Shown: one piece after another, positions 37,649-47,189 of the stretch
Layout: each line of letters opens with the position of its first letter
Numbering within the stretch: the stretch's first letter is position 1
Source: Idiomarina sp. MD25a
GTDB taxonomy: Bacteria > Pseudomonadota > Gammaproteobacteria > Enterobacterales > Alteromonadaceae
Direction: 5' to 3'
Length of the DNA stretch: 64,000 nt
NCBI RefSeq assembly: GCF_001870515.1
Contig: NZ_MDGT01000004.1
Span: 62,001-126,000, forward strand
Program-made: the position numbers and the translations under genes
The notes under the pieces: model-generated
What the model was told of the DNA's origin: nothing
What the model saw: the letters and a program-made list of their open reading frames with translations, nothing else
Database searches by the model: none

Positions 37649-38686
37649 ATGAAAGAGCAGTTTTCAGACCTTGTACTCCGTTGGTTTGATAAGTTTGGGC
37701 GCAAAACACTTCCTTGGCAAATTGATAAGACCCCCTATAAAGTGTGGCTATCAGAAATTATGTTGCAACAAACCCAAGTAAATACGGTAATTCCCTATTT
37801 TAATAGATTCTTAGAACGCTTTCCATCACTATCCGATTTGGCTAGAGCGGATCAAGATACCGTGCTCAGTTTATGGACTGGATTAGGATATTATGCTCGT
37901 GCTCGTAATCTTTATAAAGCAGCGCAAGTGGCAGTTGAGCAGTATAACGGTGAATTGCCTGATTCGCAGACTGAACTTGAATCATTACCCGGTATCGGTC
38001 GCTCCACCGCAGGCGCTATTTTATCACTTGGTTTTGGCAAGCCCGCAGCGATTCTCGACGGCAATGTAAAACGTGTACTTGCTCGATATTTCGGTGAAAC
38101 AGAATGGCCCGGCAAAACAGCCGTACAACGCTCTCTATGGCAGCAATCCGAAGCACTTACACCGACTATTCGACATGATGACTATAACCAGGCGATGATG
38201 GACTTGGGCGCGCTCGTATGCACGCGCAGCAAGCCTAATTGTGAGGCATGCCCTTTGACGGGTAACTGTATTGCGTTTAAAACCAATACGGTTGCCACAA
38301 TTCCGGCCCCCAAGCCCAAAAAGGCTAACCCGACTCGTAGCGTTTACCTGCTCATTCAACGGGATACGAAAAGTCGGTCAGTTATGTTAGAGCAACGTCC
38401 ATCGACGGGTATCTGGGGCGGACTTTGGAGTTTTCCAGAGTATGAAAATAAAGCAGCTTTATTAAACGCGGCCCCCACTCAACCCGAGCAGTTGGTCGAA
38501 TTATCACCATTCAAGCACGTTTTTAGTCACTTCACCCTGCATTGTTATCCGATCGTAGTTGACAGTCGCGCTACAGATGCCATTAATGAAAGGCAACAAC
38601 GTTGGGTGCCACTTCACGAGGATCAAGAACTCGGGTATTCCGCCGTAACAGTAAAACTTTTTAAAAAGCTAAGGATGTTAAAATGA
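37649..38686 (+). CDS. mutY: Adenine DNA glycosylase
   Basis: Removes adenine mispaired with 8-oxoguanine. 345 residues: [10 protein letters not shown] holds the catalytic Glu, [13 protein letters not shown] is the helix-hairpin-helix with the Asp in [10 protein letters not shown], and [17 protein letters not shown] binds the 4Fe-4S cluster. The C-terminal Nudix-like domain recognises 8-oxoG. Its stop overlaps the yggX start (ATGA), the same pair as in E. coli. Confidence 0.97.
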   Translation: MKEQFSDLVLRWFDKFGRKTLPWQIDKTPYKVWLSEIMLQQTQVNTVIPYFNRFLERFPSLSDLARADQDTVLSLWTGLGYYARARNLYKAAQVAVEQYNGELPDSQTELESLPGIGRSTAGAILSLGFGKPAAILDGNVKRVLARYFGETEWPGKTAVQRSLWQQSEALTPTIRHDDYNQAMMDLGALVCTRSKPNCEACPLTGNCIAFKTNTVATIPAPKPKKANPTRSVYLLIQRDTKSRSVMLEQRPSTGIWGGLWSFPEYENKAALLNAAPTQPEQLVELSPFKHVFSHFTLHCYPIVVDSRATDAINERQQRWVPLHEDQELGYSAVTVKLFKKLRMLK

Positions 38687-38955
38687 GCAGAACCGTCTAT
38701 TGCGAATTTCTACAAAAAGAAGCTGAGGGACTCGACTTTCAGCTTTACCCCGGTGAGCTCGGTGAGCGTATATTTAATCATATCTCCAAAGAAGCTTGGG
38801 CGGAGTGGCAGAAAAAGCAAACCATGCTAATTAACGAAAATCGTTTAAATATGATGGCCGAAGACGATCGAAAATTCCTCGAAGAACGTATGAAAGAATT
38901 CCTATTCGAAAGAAAGGATGTCACGGTTGAGGGTTACACTCCGCCAAGTGATTAA
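38683..38955 (+). CDS. yggX: Fe(II)-trafficking protein YggX
   Basis: 90-residue protein that protects iron-sulphur clusters from oxidation. [16 protein letters not shown] with the conserved Cys7, [14 protein letters not shown] and [14 protein letters not shown] follow E. coli YggX nearly residue for residue. Translationally coupled to mutY, itself an iron-sulphur enzyme. Confidence 0.96.
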   Translation: MSRTVYCEFLQKEAEGLDFQLYPGELGERIFNHISKEAWAEWQKKQTMLINENRLNMMAEDDRKFLEERMKEFLFERKDVTVEGYTPPSD

Positions 38956-38968
38956 TTGATGCACAAAT

Positions 38969-38992
38969 TCACTAACACAGTGATTTATTTTT
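38969..38992 (+). terminator. Weak candidate terminator after yggX
   Basis: Five-base-pair stem TCACT/AGTGA with a five-base loop, followed by TTTATTTTT. Short stem but a good T-rich tail. Confidence 0.4.
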
Positions 38993-39102
38993 GACTAATA
39001 TATTGACAATAGCTTTGGCTTATGAAGCTTTAAAGCTCTGTGAGTAGAGAAAAAAAAGCCAATCTGTTAGACTACTAACGAATTCATGAAAAGGGAGTCT
39101 AT

Positions 39103-40218
39103 ATGAAAGCGCCATCCTGGCGAAGAGCCGTCCTAAAGGTAGGCAGTGCGCTCATTGCGCCAGATGAAACCGGAGTGAGTACCAAGTACCTACTGCCAAT
39201 CGCTCGTTTCATCAACGAGTGCAGAGAACGCGGCCAAGAGGTCGTACTCGTTTCTTCAGGCAGTGTTGCCGCTGGAAGAAAGCATATTCCATTTGAGCAT
39301 CAAAAGTTACCCGTCACCGTTCGTAAAGCCATGTCAGCTGTAGGACAGAACGAGATGATGGCGTATTGGTCGCGCTTTTTTGACTTTCCATGCGCCCAAC
39401 TATTGATGACGCACAGTGATTTGCGTGACCGTGCACGTTACGTAAGTATCAAGAACACACTGAATAGATTGTTAGAACACGACATTTTACCTGTTGTGAA
39501 TGAGAACGATGCACTTGCCACTGACGAAATGAAAGTGGGCGACAACGATAACTTAGCGGCGATGGTCGCAACGCTCGTTGACGCAGATGCATTATTTATT
39601 TGCTCAGACATCGATGGGCTTTATGACGCCGATCCGAATGTTAACCCAGACGCCAAGAAAATTCCTGTGGTTGAGCAAATCGATGAAAGTATTTTCTCGC
39701 TAGCAGGCGGCTCTGTCAGTGCGGTTGGCACGGGTGGCATGAGAACGAAAGTCGAGGCTGCAGAAAAAGCAACTTCGCACGGTATCGATACGTATATTGT
39801 CAACGGCCGCAAAGGCGAGACTTTTGAATCGCTGTTACAAGGCGAGATTCCTGGCACTTTATTTAGACGTCAATCAGACCCAATTAGCAACAAGAAGCAC
39901 TGGTTGCGTCACACGCTTGTCGCGCAAGGCGAGATTTTAATCGATGAGGGTGCAGAAAAAGCTTTATTAGAGAACGGTGCGTCACTATTAAGTTCCGGTA
40001 TTGTCGATGTTCAAGGCGACTTTGACCGAGGCGACGCGGTACTTGTCCGCAGCGCAAATGATACAGACGCAATCGCTAAGGGTATTTGCCAATACAGTTC
40101 TCACGAACTGTTACACATCAAAGGTCAGCAGACGGAAGATATTGCTGAACAATTTGGTTACAGCCCAATTACAGAAGTGATTCACCGTGACGATTTGATG
40201 ATTTTGGAGGACTCATGA
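39103..40218 (+). CDS. proB: Glutamate 5-kinase
   Basis: First step of proline synthesis, phosphorylating glutamate. 371 residues: an amino-acid-kinase domain (VLKVGSALIAP, VLVSSGSVAAGRK, VVNENDALATDE, VGTGGMRTKVEAAEKA) followed by a PUA domain from about 280. Usually feedback-inhibited by proline. AAGGGAG precedes the ATG. It overlaps proA by four bases. Confidence 0.96.
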   Translation: MKAPSWRRAVLKVGSALIAPDETGVSTKYLLPIARFINECRERGQEVVLVSSGSVAAGRKHIPFEHQKLPVTVRKAMSAVGQNEMMAYWSRFFDFPCAQLLMTHSDLRDRARYVSIKNTLNRLLEHDILPVVNENDALATDEMKVGDNDNLAAMVATLVDADALFICSDIDGLYDADPNVNPDAKKIPVVEQIDESIFSLAGGSVSAVGTGGMRTKVEAAEKATSHGIDTYIVNGRKGETFESLLQGEIPGTLFRRQSDPISNKKHWLRHTLVAQGEILIDEGAEKALLENGASLLSSGIVDVQGDFDRGDAVLVRSANDTDAIAKGICQYSSHELLHIKGQQTEDIAEQFGYSPITEVIHRDDLMILEDS

Positions 40219-41468
40219 GTCAAGATTTAGCACAACAGATTGCCAAACGTGCGGCCGATGCGGCACACGCGGTGGCAACACTGTCAGAAAAAGAGAAAAA
40301 CGCCGTACTACAGAAGATGGCCGATGCGATTCGTGCACATAAAGATGAAATTCTTAAAGTGAACGAAACCGATATGAAAACAGGCAAAGAAAAAGGCCTG
40401 AGCGATGCCATGATGGATCGTCTTCATTTGACTGAAGAACGTGTTGAAGGCATGGCAACTGCTATCGAAGAGATTATCGACTTAAAAGACCCCGTAGGTG
40501 ATAGCTACCTCTTGGAAGAGCGCCCTAACGGGTTGAAAATCGAAAAAATGCGTATTCCGCTGGGTGTCATTTGCATGATTTATGAAGCACGTCCTAACGT
40601 CACAGCAGATGCGGGCGCACTGTGCTTTAAATCAGGTAACGCGGTTATCTTACGTTGTGGTCGCGAAGCAATCGAAAGTAGTAAGGCGATTGCAGACGCT
40701 CTTCACGAGGCGTTAGAACAAAGTGGCTTACCAAAAGATGTAATTACTGTTGTACCAACGCCCGATCGCGAAGTCATGACCGAGCTATTACAGCAGAAAG
40801 ATTACATCGACTTAGTTATCCCTCGCGGTGGCGAAGGCTTGATCCACTTCGTAAGCGATACCAGTAAGATCCCAGTGATTCAACACTACAAAGGCGTGTG
40901 CCATCTTTATGTTGATAAAGATGCCGACCTCGATAAGGCGCTCGCTATCTTGCTTAATGGTAAGACCCAGCGCACGGGTGTATGTAATGCGTTGGAAGGT
41001 TTGTTAGTACATCAAGATATCGCTGATAAATTCTTACCGATGGCAGCCAAGGCTTTAGCCGAAAAGGACGTGACTATTCACGCTTGCAACAAGTCTGTAG
41101 GTTATTTTGACGGTGCCGACGAAATCTCAGTCGATGATTTCGGCCAAGAATACCTTGCGCTTGAGATTGCTATACGTACCGTTGATGACTTTGATGGTGC
41201 ACTTGAGCACATCAAACGTTTTGGCAGCGGACACACCGAAGTCATCGTCACTGAAAACGATCAGACAGCTAAGCGTTTTATTCGCGAAGTGGATTCTGCC
41301 GTCACTATGGCAAATGCATCTTCACGCTTCTCTGACGGTGGTCAGCTTGGCTTAGGCGCTGAGATTGGTATCTCAACCAGTAAGTTGCACGCATACGGCC
41401 CAATGGGCTTACAAGCGCTTACAACCGAGAAGTTCGTAGTGACAGGTAACGGACAGATTCGCGACTAA
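40215..41468 (+). CDS. proA: Gamma-glutamyl phosphate reductase
   Basis: Reduces glutamyl 5-phosphate to glutamate semialdehyde, which cyclises to P5C. 417 residues of the aldehyde dehydrogenase superfamily: MIYEARPNVTADAGALCFKSGNA, VIPRGGEGLIHFV and the catalytic Cys region KTQRTGVCNALEGLLVH. The ATG overlaps the proB stop after TTTTGGAGG. Ends in a strong bidirectional terminator. Confidence 0.97.
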   Translation: MSQDLAQQIAKRAADAAHAVATLSEKEKNAVLQKMADAIRAHKDEILKVNETDMKTGKEKGLSDAMMDRLHLTEERVEGMATAIEEIIDLKDPVGDSYLLEERPNGLKIEKMRIPLGVICMIYEARPNVTADAGALCFKSGNAVILRCGREAIESSKAIADALHEALEQSGLPKDVITVVPTPDREVMTELLQQKDYIDLVIPRGGEGLIHFVSDTSKIPVIQHYKGVCHLYVDKDADLDKALAILLNGKTQRTGVCNALEGLLVHQDIADKFLPMAAKALAEKDVTIHACNKSVGYFDGADEISVDDFGQEYLALEIAIRTVDDFDGALEHIKRFGSGHTEVIVTENDQTAKRFIREVDSAVTMANASSRFSDGGQLGLGAEIGISTSKLHAYGPMGLQALTTEKFVVTGNGQIRD

Positions 41469-41490
41469 TCATTTTAGGTTGCGACAGCAC

Positions 41491-41527
41491 AAAAAAGGCC
41501 TGCCAAGTTAACTTGGCAGGCCTTTTT
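41491..41527. terminator. Bidirectional terminator between proA and waaA-kdkA
   Basis: Nearly perfect palindrome: AAAAAGGCCTGCCAAG, loop TTAA, CTTGGCAGGCCTTTTT. Sixteen base pairs including the A/T flanks. Confidence 0.95.
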
Positions 41528-41548
41528 ATTAGACGTTTAGAGTAAGTG

Positions 41549-43543
41549 CTAACCTTTTTCGTAACCCGTCAGTAACTCGGGCCAGTCACGACTCTCTTTC
41601 CAATAAAAGGTATCGTACTTTGACTTTTCCTTTTTCAATGAGCGCAATAGCCTGTCTAAATTTTCTTTTTTCCACTCACCTGGTTCTCTGAACCCACACT
41701 TATCAAAATCAACGATCCACGGCTTATCATTATCATCGAGCATGATATTGTGGCAGTTCAAGTCTGAGTGAAACACATTCTTATCGTGTAACTGCCGTAT
41801 CGCAGCGCCCAACGATTGCCATTGTTCTACATTCAATTGACGTTCACGAAGCAAACGGTAAACATCCACGGCACCGGGAATCACCTCAACTAAAATATCT
41901 GCGGTGTAGCTCATAACACCCACTTTGCGCATACGAGCAGCAATAGGCCGAGGTACAGGTAAATTTTGATTGCGTAGCTTTACCAACAAATCAAACTCTG
42001 CGATAGCACGGCTTCGCTCTACCGGCTCTCGCATAAACTTATCTTTATTGACCTTACCTACAAGCCCACCACGATAATAGTGCCGCAACACCATGCCGTG
42101 GTCACCCTGCTGGATGAACCATACCGTTGCTCGACCCGTTGCATTACCTGCTATCGCTTTTTTCTGCTGCCAATATTTGGCAGAAAAAAAGTTATCCTCA
42201 AATTCTGGCAACACGTCCTTATCAAACTTAATCACATCACGTTTTGTCGTAAATGTCGCTATCATTTGCTGTCCTATATCGCTAAATCTTTGCGCATGCT
42301 CAAGCATACGTCGACTGGCGCCCTGATGCGTGCTAAGCACGTTTTCAGCGGCACTTACGCTCGCTTTTCTTACTGAATCATTATCAAATAAATATTGCAG
42401 AGGTGTGGCAAGATCAAAATCCTTAGCCCAATGCACGGCCCGCTGCTTGTCTAACAACCGATACACCTCGGCAAAATTAAATATGTGCTTTCCACTGATA
42501 ACAGCTGAGCTTGCCGCTACGGCCTCGAGCGGATTATGTCCGCCTCGCTGAATTAAACTTCCACCCACGAAAGTCACCTGAGCAACACTGCACCATTTCA
42601 ACATCTCGCCAATTGAGTCGGCTAACAACACATTACAGCGAGTTGAGATACCTTGATCACTCAACTCACTGCGGCGCATCCAATCGAGTTCAGAACTCTG
42701 GAGCTGCGCTGCAACTTCGTCAAACCGCTCAGGATGACGTGGTGCCCAAATCAGCAGCATCGCTGGATACGTTGCTAACAGTTTTTGATGAGCGCTCAGT
42801 ACAGCTTGTTCCTCGCCTGGATGGGTACTTGCAGCAAGCCAGACTAATCGATTTCCGCGCAATTTCAGCAGTTGCTCTGCAGCAGCTTCTTCTGATGTGG
42901 GCACGGACACATCATATTTCAAGTTACCATCAATATAGAGTCGCTTATCTCTTACCCCCAAACATAACATGCGCTTACTCGTTGCACGTGATTGGGCACC
43001 AACGTAGGCTAGGCTTCGCCAAGATTCACGCATCAGTTTCCCAACCCGAGCGTAACCACGCGCTGAGCGTTTCGATAGACGTGCATTTAGGAGGCTCACT
43101 GGAATATGACGTTGGCCGGCGTGATACAACAAATTAGGCCAAAGCTCAGTTTCCATCACCCAAATCGCGCGCGGTCTGAGCTTCGACAGAAAGCTCCGCA
43201 CTGCACAAGGATGATCGATGGGCAAGTAACACACAGTCACCCTATCACCAAAACTTTGCTCAATAAGACGACGCGCGGTAGGCGTCATGCAGCTAATTGT
43301 AATGGGGCTATTAGGAAACTGTTCAATGGCTTGTTGGATCAATTGGCGCGCAGCTATCGTCTCACCGACCGATACGGTATGAATAAGTAGCCCATTTTGC
43401 TGAGCATCAGTCACCGCGAGCTTACCGAGTCGTTCAGCAAGGTGCGCTCGATAACCGTTATCTTTTCGGCCTCTATAATAGAACCAAGCAAGCGCCAACG
43501 GTGCAACGCCTGTCATTACACCGCTGTAGAGCCAACGTAACAT
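41549..43543 (-). CDS. waaA: Fused Kdo transferase (WaaA) and Kdo kinase (KdkA)
   Basis: 664 residues. Residues 1-about 428 are a complete WaaA: an N-terminal membrane anchor, HTVSVGET with catalytic Glu61, METELWPN, IWAPRHPERF and VGGSLIQRGGHNPLEA. Residues about 450-664 are a KdkA-type kinase: HSDLNCHNIML (Asp594 and Asn599) and the DFG-like VDFDKCGFR (612-620). WaaA attaches Kdo to lipid IVA; KdkA phosphorylates that Kdo in Haemophilus and Vibrio. The reading frame is continuous with no break at the join. I know these as separate genes; the fusion suggests transfer and phosphorylation are done by one polypeptide. Confidence 0.93.
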   Translation of the reverse strand: MLRWLYSGVMTGVAPLALAWFYYRGRKDNGYRAHLAERLGKLAVTDAQQNGLLIHTVSVGETIAARQLIQQAIEQFPNSPITISCMTPTARRLIEQSFGDRVTVCYLPIDHPCAVRSFLSKLRPRAIWVMETELWPNLLYHAGQRHIPVSLLNARLSKRSARGYARVGKLMRESWRSLAYVGAQSRATSKRMLCLGVRDKRLYIDGNLKYDVSVPTSEEAAAEQLLKLRGNRLVWLAASTHPGEEQAVLSAHQKLLATYPAMLLIWAPRHPERFDEVAAQLQSSELDWMRRSELSDQGISTRCNVLLADSIGEMLKWCSVAQVTFVGGSLIQRGGHNPLEAVAASSAVISGKHIFNFAEVYRLLDKQRAVHWAKDFDLATPLQYLFDNDSVRKASVSAAENVLSTHQGASRRMLEHAQRFSDIGQQMIATFTTKRDVIKFDKDVLPEFEDNFFSAKYWQQKKAIAGNATGRATVWFIQQGDHGMVLRHYYRGGLVGKVNKDKFMREPVERSRAIAEFDLLVKLRNQNLPVPRPIAARMRKVGVMSYTADILVEVIPGAVDVYRLLRERQLNVEQWQSLGAAIRQLHDKNVFHSDLNCHNIMLDDNDKPWIVDFDKCGFREPGEWKKENLDRLLRSLKKEKSKYDTFYWKESRDWPELLTGYEKG

Positions 43544-43545
43544 GC

Positions 43546-44298
43546 TTATTGCCAGTATTCAGCTATCCAACGAGTCGGCAGAACTTTGCGATACCACTTT
43601 CCACTTCGTCCTGCCAACGCATCATCAGGGTGTGGTTTACCGTGGAAAATAATAACACGCGCATCATCGGGGATCCGCGGCTGTTGGAAAAAGCTCAACG
43701 GGAATGGTCGAATACAATGACGTTTAAAGCTTCGACACCACTTCTCTGGCCAGTACTTCAGACGATTTTGGCGGTCGACAAATTGTGTAATGTATTCTTG
43801 TTCATTACGTACAGGCTCCGTCGCTTTCTCTGGATCGGCTTTTAAATAATCCAGCGCATCCTCATGAGCGCCCGCTTCAAAACGGAATACCGAGGTATTA
43901 CCGGTAGCATCTGACTTGTCCCACTCTTTAATAACCATGAAGTCACCTTCCGGTTTAAAAAAGTCATCGAGCGAACCAACAATGACGATGTCCAAATCAA
44001 GAAACAGCGTGGGTCCGGTTAAATCAGAAAGTGGATTCGCAAAACACGTTAACTTCAACCACCCATGTGCTTTCGCCCATGCTTTCTTCTCGTCGAAATC
44101 TTCAAACCCAATTTTTGGAATCGGCTTAACTTCGACCTCATCACGAATACCTTCTGCTTCGTCTGTAAAGCATACAAATCGATAGGGTAGGCTCAGGTTC
44201 CGGCTGACCATCGAGTACAATGTATTGACGTAGTCGTTCCCGTATTTGTCACCCCATTTGATGCAGATTACATTAACTTTTTGTTGTGCGTCGCTCAT
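43546..44298 (-). CDS. Putative cell-envelope glycosyltransferase
   Basis: 250 residues, no membrane segment. VNVICIKWGDKYGNDYVNTLYSMV at the start and the metal motif FLDLDIVIVGSLDD indicate a GT-A fold resembling family 8 transferases. Sugar donor and acceptor cannot be told. It ends two bases before the WaaA-KdkA start and is surely co-transcribed, so lipopolysaccharide core is the likeliest target. AGGGAG precedes the ATG. Confidence 0.78.
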   Translation of the reverse strand: MSDAQQKVNVICIKWGDKYGNDYVNTLYSMVSRNLSLPYRFVCFTDEAEGIRDEVEVKPIPKIGFEDFDEKKAWAKAHGWLKLTCFANPLSDLTGPTLFLDLDIVIVGSLDDFFKPEGDFMVIKEWDKSDATGNTSVFRFEAGAHEDALDYLKADPEKATEPVRNEQEYITQFVDRQNRLKYWPEKWCRSFKRHCIRPFPLSFFQQPRIPDDARVIIFHGKPHPDDALAGRSGKWYRKVLPTRWIAEYWQ

Positions 44299-44412
44299 AA
44301 CGGCTCCCTAATCATCTAATCTGCCCATAATGCCACAAATTAAAGCAGTTCGGTATTAGATCCTATCCCAAGATTAGCACGTAACTGAAGGCAAAAGAGG
44401 AGTATTCAACTT

Positions 44413-45078
44413 ATGACAAAGCATATCGCTCAGGCCGACTTGGCTAATATGGATAACCGCCGTCGTGTTAATTTCATCAACTCATTATCGGGTTATAAAA
44501 GCGCAAACTTAATTGGTACTAGTAGCCGTAAAAATGAAGACAACTTGGCCATCGTCAGCTCAGTGGTTCATTTAGGCGCTAACCCTCCCCTTATTGGCTT
44601 CATCATGCGCCCCGATTCAGTTGAGCGCCATACATTGGAAAATATTGAAGAAACAGGTGTTTATACAATTAATCATGTATCCCAATCGATAGTTAAAGCG
44701 GCACATCAAACGGCAGCGCGATACGATAGAAAAGTATCAGAGTTTGAAGCAACCGGCTTAACGCCTGACCGTTGTAATGGTTTTCACGCTCCCTTCGTTA
44801 AAGAAAGCCCGCTCTCAATGGGTGTAAAGCTCGTCGAAATTACCAATATTACGCACAATGGTACCGACTTTGTCATTGGCGAAATTCAATGGATTCAAAC
44901 TGACGAGGAGGCGATCCAAGAAGATGGCTTTATTGATCTGAGCACATTAGAGACCGTCGCGGTATCAGGCCTTGATAGCTATCACAGTGCCTCTAGACTA
45001 TTTCGACTCAGTTATGCTAAACCCGATAAGGCCCTAGAAGAGATCCCTCTCAAGGGGGCCGATACGTACGATGAGTGA
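44413..45078 (+). CDS. Flavin reductase-like FMN-binding protein
   Basis: 221 residues of the flavin reductase-like split-barrel family: NLIGTSSRKNEDNLAIVSSVVHLGANPPLIGFI and RHTLENIEETGVYTINHV contact FMN in relatives. It overlaps the photolyase start by eight bases. A plausible role is supplying reduced flavin or keeping FMN available for the photolyase (inference). GAGGAG lies ten bases before the ATG. Confidence 0.82.
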   Translation: MTKHIAQADLANMDNRRRVNFINSLSGYKSANLIGTSSRKNEDNLAIVSSVVHLGANPPLIGFIMRPDSVERHTLENIEETGVYTINHVSQSIVKAAHQTAARYDRKVSEFEATGLTPDRCNGFHAPFVKESPLSMGVKLVEITNITHNGTDFVIGEIQWIQTDEEAIQEDGFIDLSTLETVAVSGLDSYHSASRLFRLSYAKPDKALEEIPLKGADTYDE

Positions 45079-46627
45079 CATTAGGGAAGTTCGCTTAATA
45101 TTGGGCGACCAGCTTAACGCGAAGCACACTTGGTTGCGCACGCAGCATGATAACGTGCTGTACGTGATGATGGAGATGCGCCAAGAGACTGATTACGTCA
45201 AACACCATATACAAAAGATCGTTGCTTTTTTTGCCGCGATGCGTAATTTTGCCAGCGCCATTGAGCAAGCAGGTCATCGAGTTCATTACATGAAACTGGA
45301 TGATGCAAACAACACCCAGTCACTTACTCAGAACTTAGCGGCCATATTAGCCCAGCACCCCAAAGCGAAGCTCAGCTGCATGCTGCCCGACGAATACCGG
45401 GTTGATCATCAACTCCGTAGCTGGGCTGGGAAAGAAGATATACACATTGACTGGGTCGACAGTGAGCACTTCCTTTCCCAACGAACCGTTTTGGCTGAGT
45501 GGTTTCCCGATCGTGATAATTTTTTGATGGAGAGCTTTTACCGTCGCGTACGAAAGCAGTTCGATATCATGATGGACGGCGACAAACCCGAAGGTGGTCA
45601 GTGGAACTATGATCATGATAACCGTAACAAGCTACCAAAAAGTAGCTCTGTTATTGCGCCAAGCTGCCCAGCGAATGATGTCACAGGTATTCACCAAATG
45701 GTGACCCAACAGAATATTAATTACTTTGGAGAAATCGACCCTCAACACTTTATTTGGCCGACCACACGCAAGCAAGCTCGGGATATTTTATCATTCTTTT
45801 GCCAACATCAATTAGCTCACTTTGGCACCTACCAAGATGCGATAACGGATACTAAAGTGCACGCTCACGCATGGAGCTTGTACCATTCGCGTTTATCGTT
45901 TGCGATGAACAGCAAAATGTTACATCCAATGGAAGTCGTGAACGCAGTTCTCGCTCATTGGCGCGAAAATGAAGACACCATCAGTATCAATCAAGTTGAA
46001 GGGTTTATTCGACAAATTATTGGTTGGCGAGAATTTATCCGCGCCATTTACTGGCATCACATGCCTGAATATAAGAATCTTAATGCGCTCGGACATCAAC
46101 GCGATCTGCCGAAGTTCTTTTGGGATGGTGAGACACATATGCGTTGTCTATCGCAAGCCATTAAACAGTCTTTAAAGTACGCTTACGCACACCACATTCA
46201 ACGTCTTATGCTGACTGGAAATTTTGCACTATTAGCGGGCTGCGATCCCGACCAAGTCGATGAATGGTACCTCGGTATTTATATTGATGCATTGGAGTGG
46301 GTCGAGCTCCCTAATACGCGCGGTATGAGCCAGTATGCTGACAATGGTGTGTTAGCTACCAAACCCTATATCTCAAGCGCAAATTACATAAAGAAAATGA
46401 GTCACCATTGCTCGCAGTGTCGCTATAGTCCAGATAAAAAGACAGGTGAGGGGTCATGTCCGTTTAATTCGCTCTACTGGCAATTCTTGGCTCGACATGA
46501 ATCTCATTTTAGTAATAATCAGCGTATGGCGATGATGTACTCCGTTTGGAATAAAAAGCCACAAGAAGAACAGAGAGCGCTTATTGAACAAGCAGAGTAT
46601 TACCTAAACAACATAGATGAGTTATAG
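45071..46627 (+). CDS. Iron-sulphur bacterial cryptochrome / (6-4) photolyase
   Basis: 518 residues of the photolyase-related (PF04244) family, like Agrobacterium PhrB, which repairs (6-4) photoproducts using blue light, FAD and a lumazine antenna. RLILGDQLN opens the antenna domain. Cys359, Cys447, Cys450 and Cys463 have the spacing of the PhrB 4Fe-4S ligands (88, 3 and 13 residues). GWREFIRAIYWHHMP and TGNFALLAGCDPDQVDEWY belong to the FAD domain. It could be a sensor instead of a repair enzyme. Overlaps the flavin reductase gene. Confidence 0.92.
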   Translation: MSDIREVRLILGDQLNAKHTWLRTQHDNVLYVMMEMRQETDYVKHHIQKIVAFFAAMRNFASAIEQAGHRVHYMKLDDANNTQSLTQNLAAILAQHPKAKLSCMLPDEYRVDHQLRSWAGKEDIHIDWVDSEHFLSQRTVLAEWFPDRDNFLMESFYRRVRKQFDIMMDGDKPEGGQWNYDHDNRNKLPKSSSVIAPSCPANDVTGIHQMVTQQNINYFGEIDPQHFIWPTTRKQARDILSFFCQHQLAHFGTYQDAITDTKVHAHAWSLYHSRLSFAMNSKMLHPMEVVNAVLAHWRENEDTISINQVEGFIRQIIGWREFIRAIYWHHMPEYKNLNALGHQRDLPKFFWDGETHMRCLSQAIKQSLKYAYAHHIQRLMLTGNFALLAGCDPDQVDEWYLGIYIDALEWVELPNTRGMSQYADNGVLATKPYISSANYIKKMSHHCSQCRYSPDKKTGEGSCPFNSLYWQFLARHESHFSNNQRMAMMYSVWNKKPQEEQRALIEQAEYYLNNIDEL

Positions 46628-46628
46628 C

Positions 46629-47189
46629 ATGAGTTATTTAAGCAAGGCATTATTCGGTCTTTTTACGTTAACGGTATTATCCACTCTGCCCGGCTGCAAA
46701 TCTGACCCGACTCCGGTGGCGCCGACAGTAAAACAGTTCTCAGCGGAAAAATATTTGGGCAAATGGTATGAAATTATCCGTATGCCGCACAGCTTTGAAG
46801 AGAACCTGCAAGGCGTCACCGCAGAGTACCGACTCAATGCTGACGGCACTATCGAGGTGACTAATCGCGGTTATAATGTAGTGGATGACGAATGGCAGAC
46901 CGCAATTGGCAAAGCCGAGCCGGTAGAAGGCATGACAGCGGCTTACAAAGTCACCTTCTTTTGGCCGTTTTACGGTGGCTATTATGTCAGTTGGCTATCA
47001 CCCGACTACAAAATGGCGATTGTTACGAGCGATTCACACGACTACTTTTGGTTTTTGGCGCGCTCACCTAATGTCGATCAAAGCGATATTGATTTCGCAT
47101 TAGCGAAGGCAAAACAGTGGGGATATGATATCGACCAGATGATTATCACACAATCTCTGGCCGACATCGGGGTAGCTAACGCCGATTAA
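46629..47189 (+). CDS. blc: Outer-membrane lipocalin lipoprotein
   Basis: About 186 residues. The signal peptide ends in the lipobox STLPGC. The lipocalin signature KYLGKWYEIIRMPHSFE and the later WFLARSP match bacterial lipocalin Blc, which binds lysophospholipids or fatty acids. An ATG at 46617 also fits, but the one at 46629, just after the photolyase stop, suffices. Third gene of flavin reductase-photolyase-lipocalin. Photolyases and lipocalins recur together in light- or singlet-oxygen-response clusters. Overlaps the end of deaD by four bases. Confidence 0.9.
   Translation: MSYLSKALFGLFTLTVLSTLPGCKSDPTPVAPTVKQFSAEKYLGKWYEIIRMPHSFEENLQGVTAEYRLNADGTIEVTNRGYNVVDDEWQTAIGKAEPVEGMTAAYKVTFFWPFYGGYYVSWLSPDYKMAIVTSDSHDYFWFLARSPNVDQSDIDFALAKAKQWGYDIDQMIITQSLADIGVANAD

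Noticed and set aside
42511-43137. 208-codon plus-strand frame antisense to waaA-kdkA.
   Set aside because: Antisense to a conserved catalytic gene; composition and lack of motifs indicate a shadow frame.
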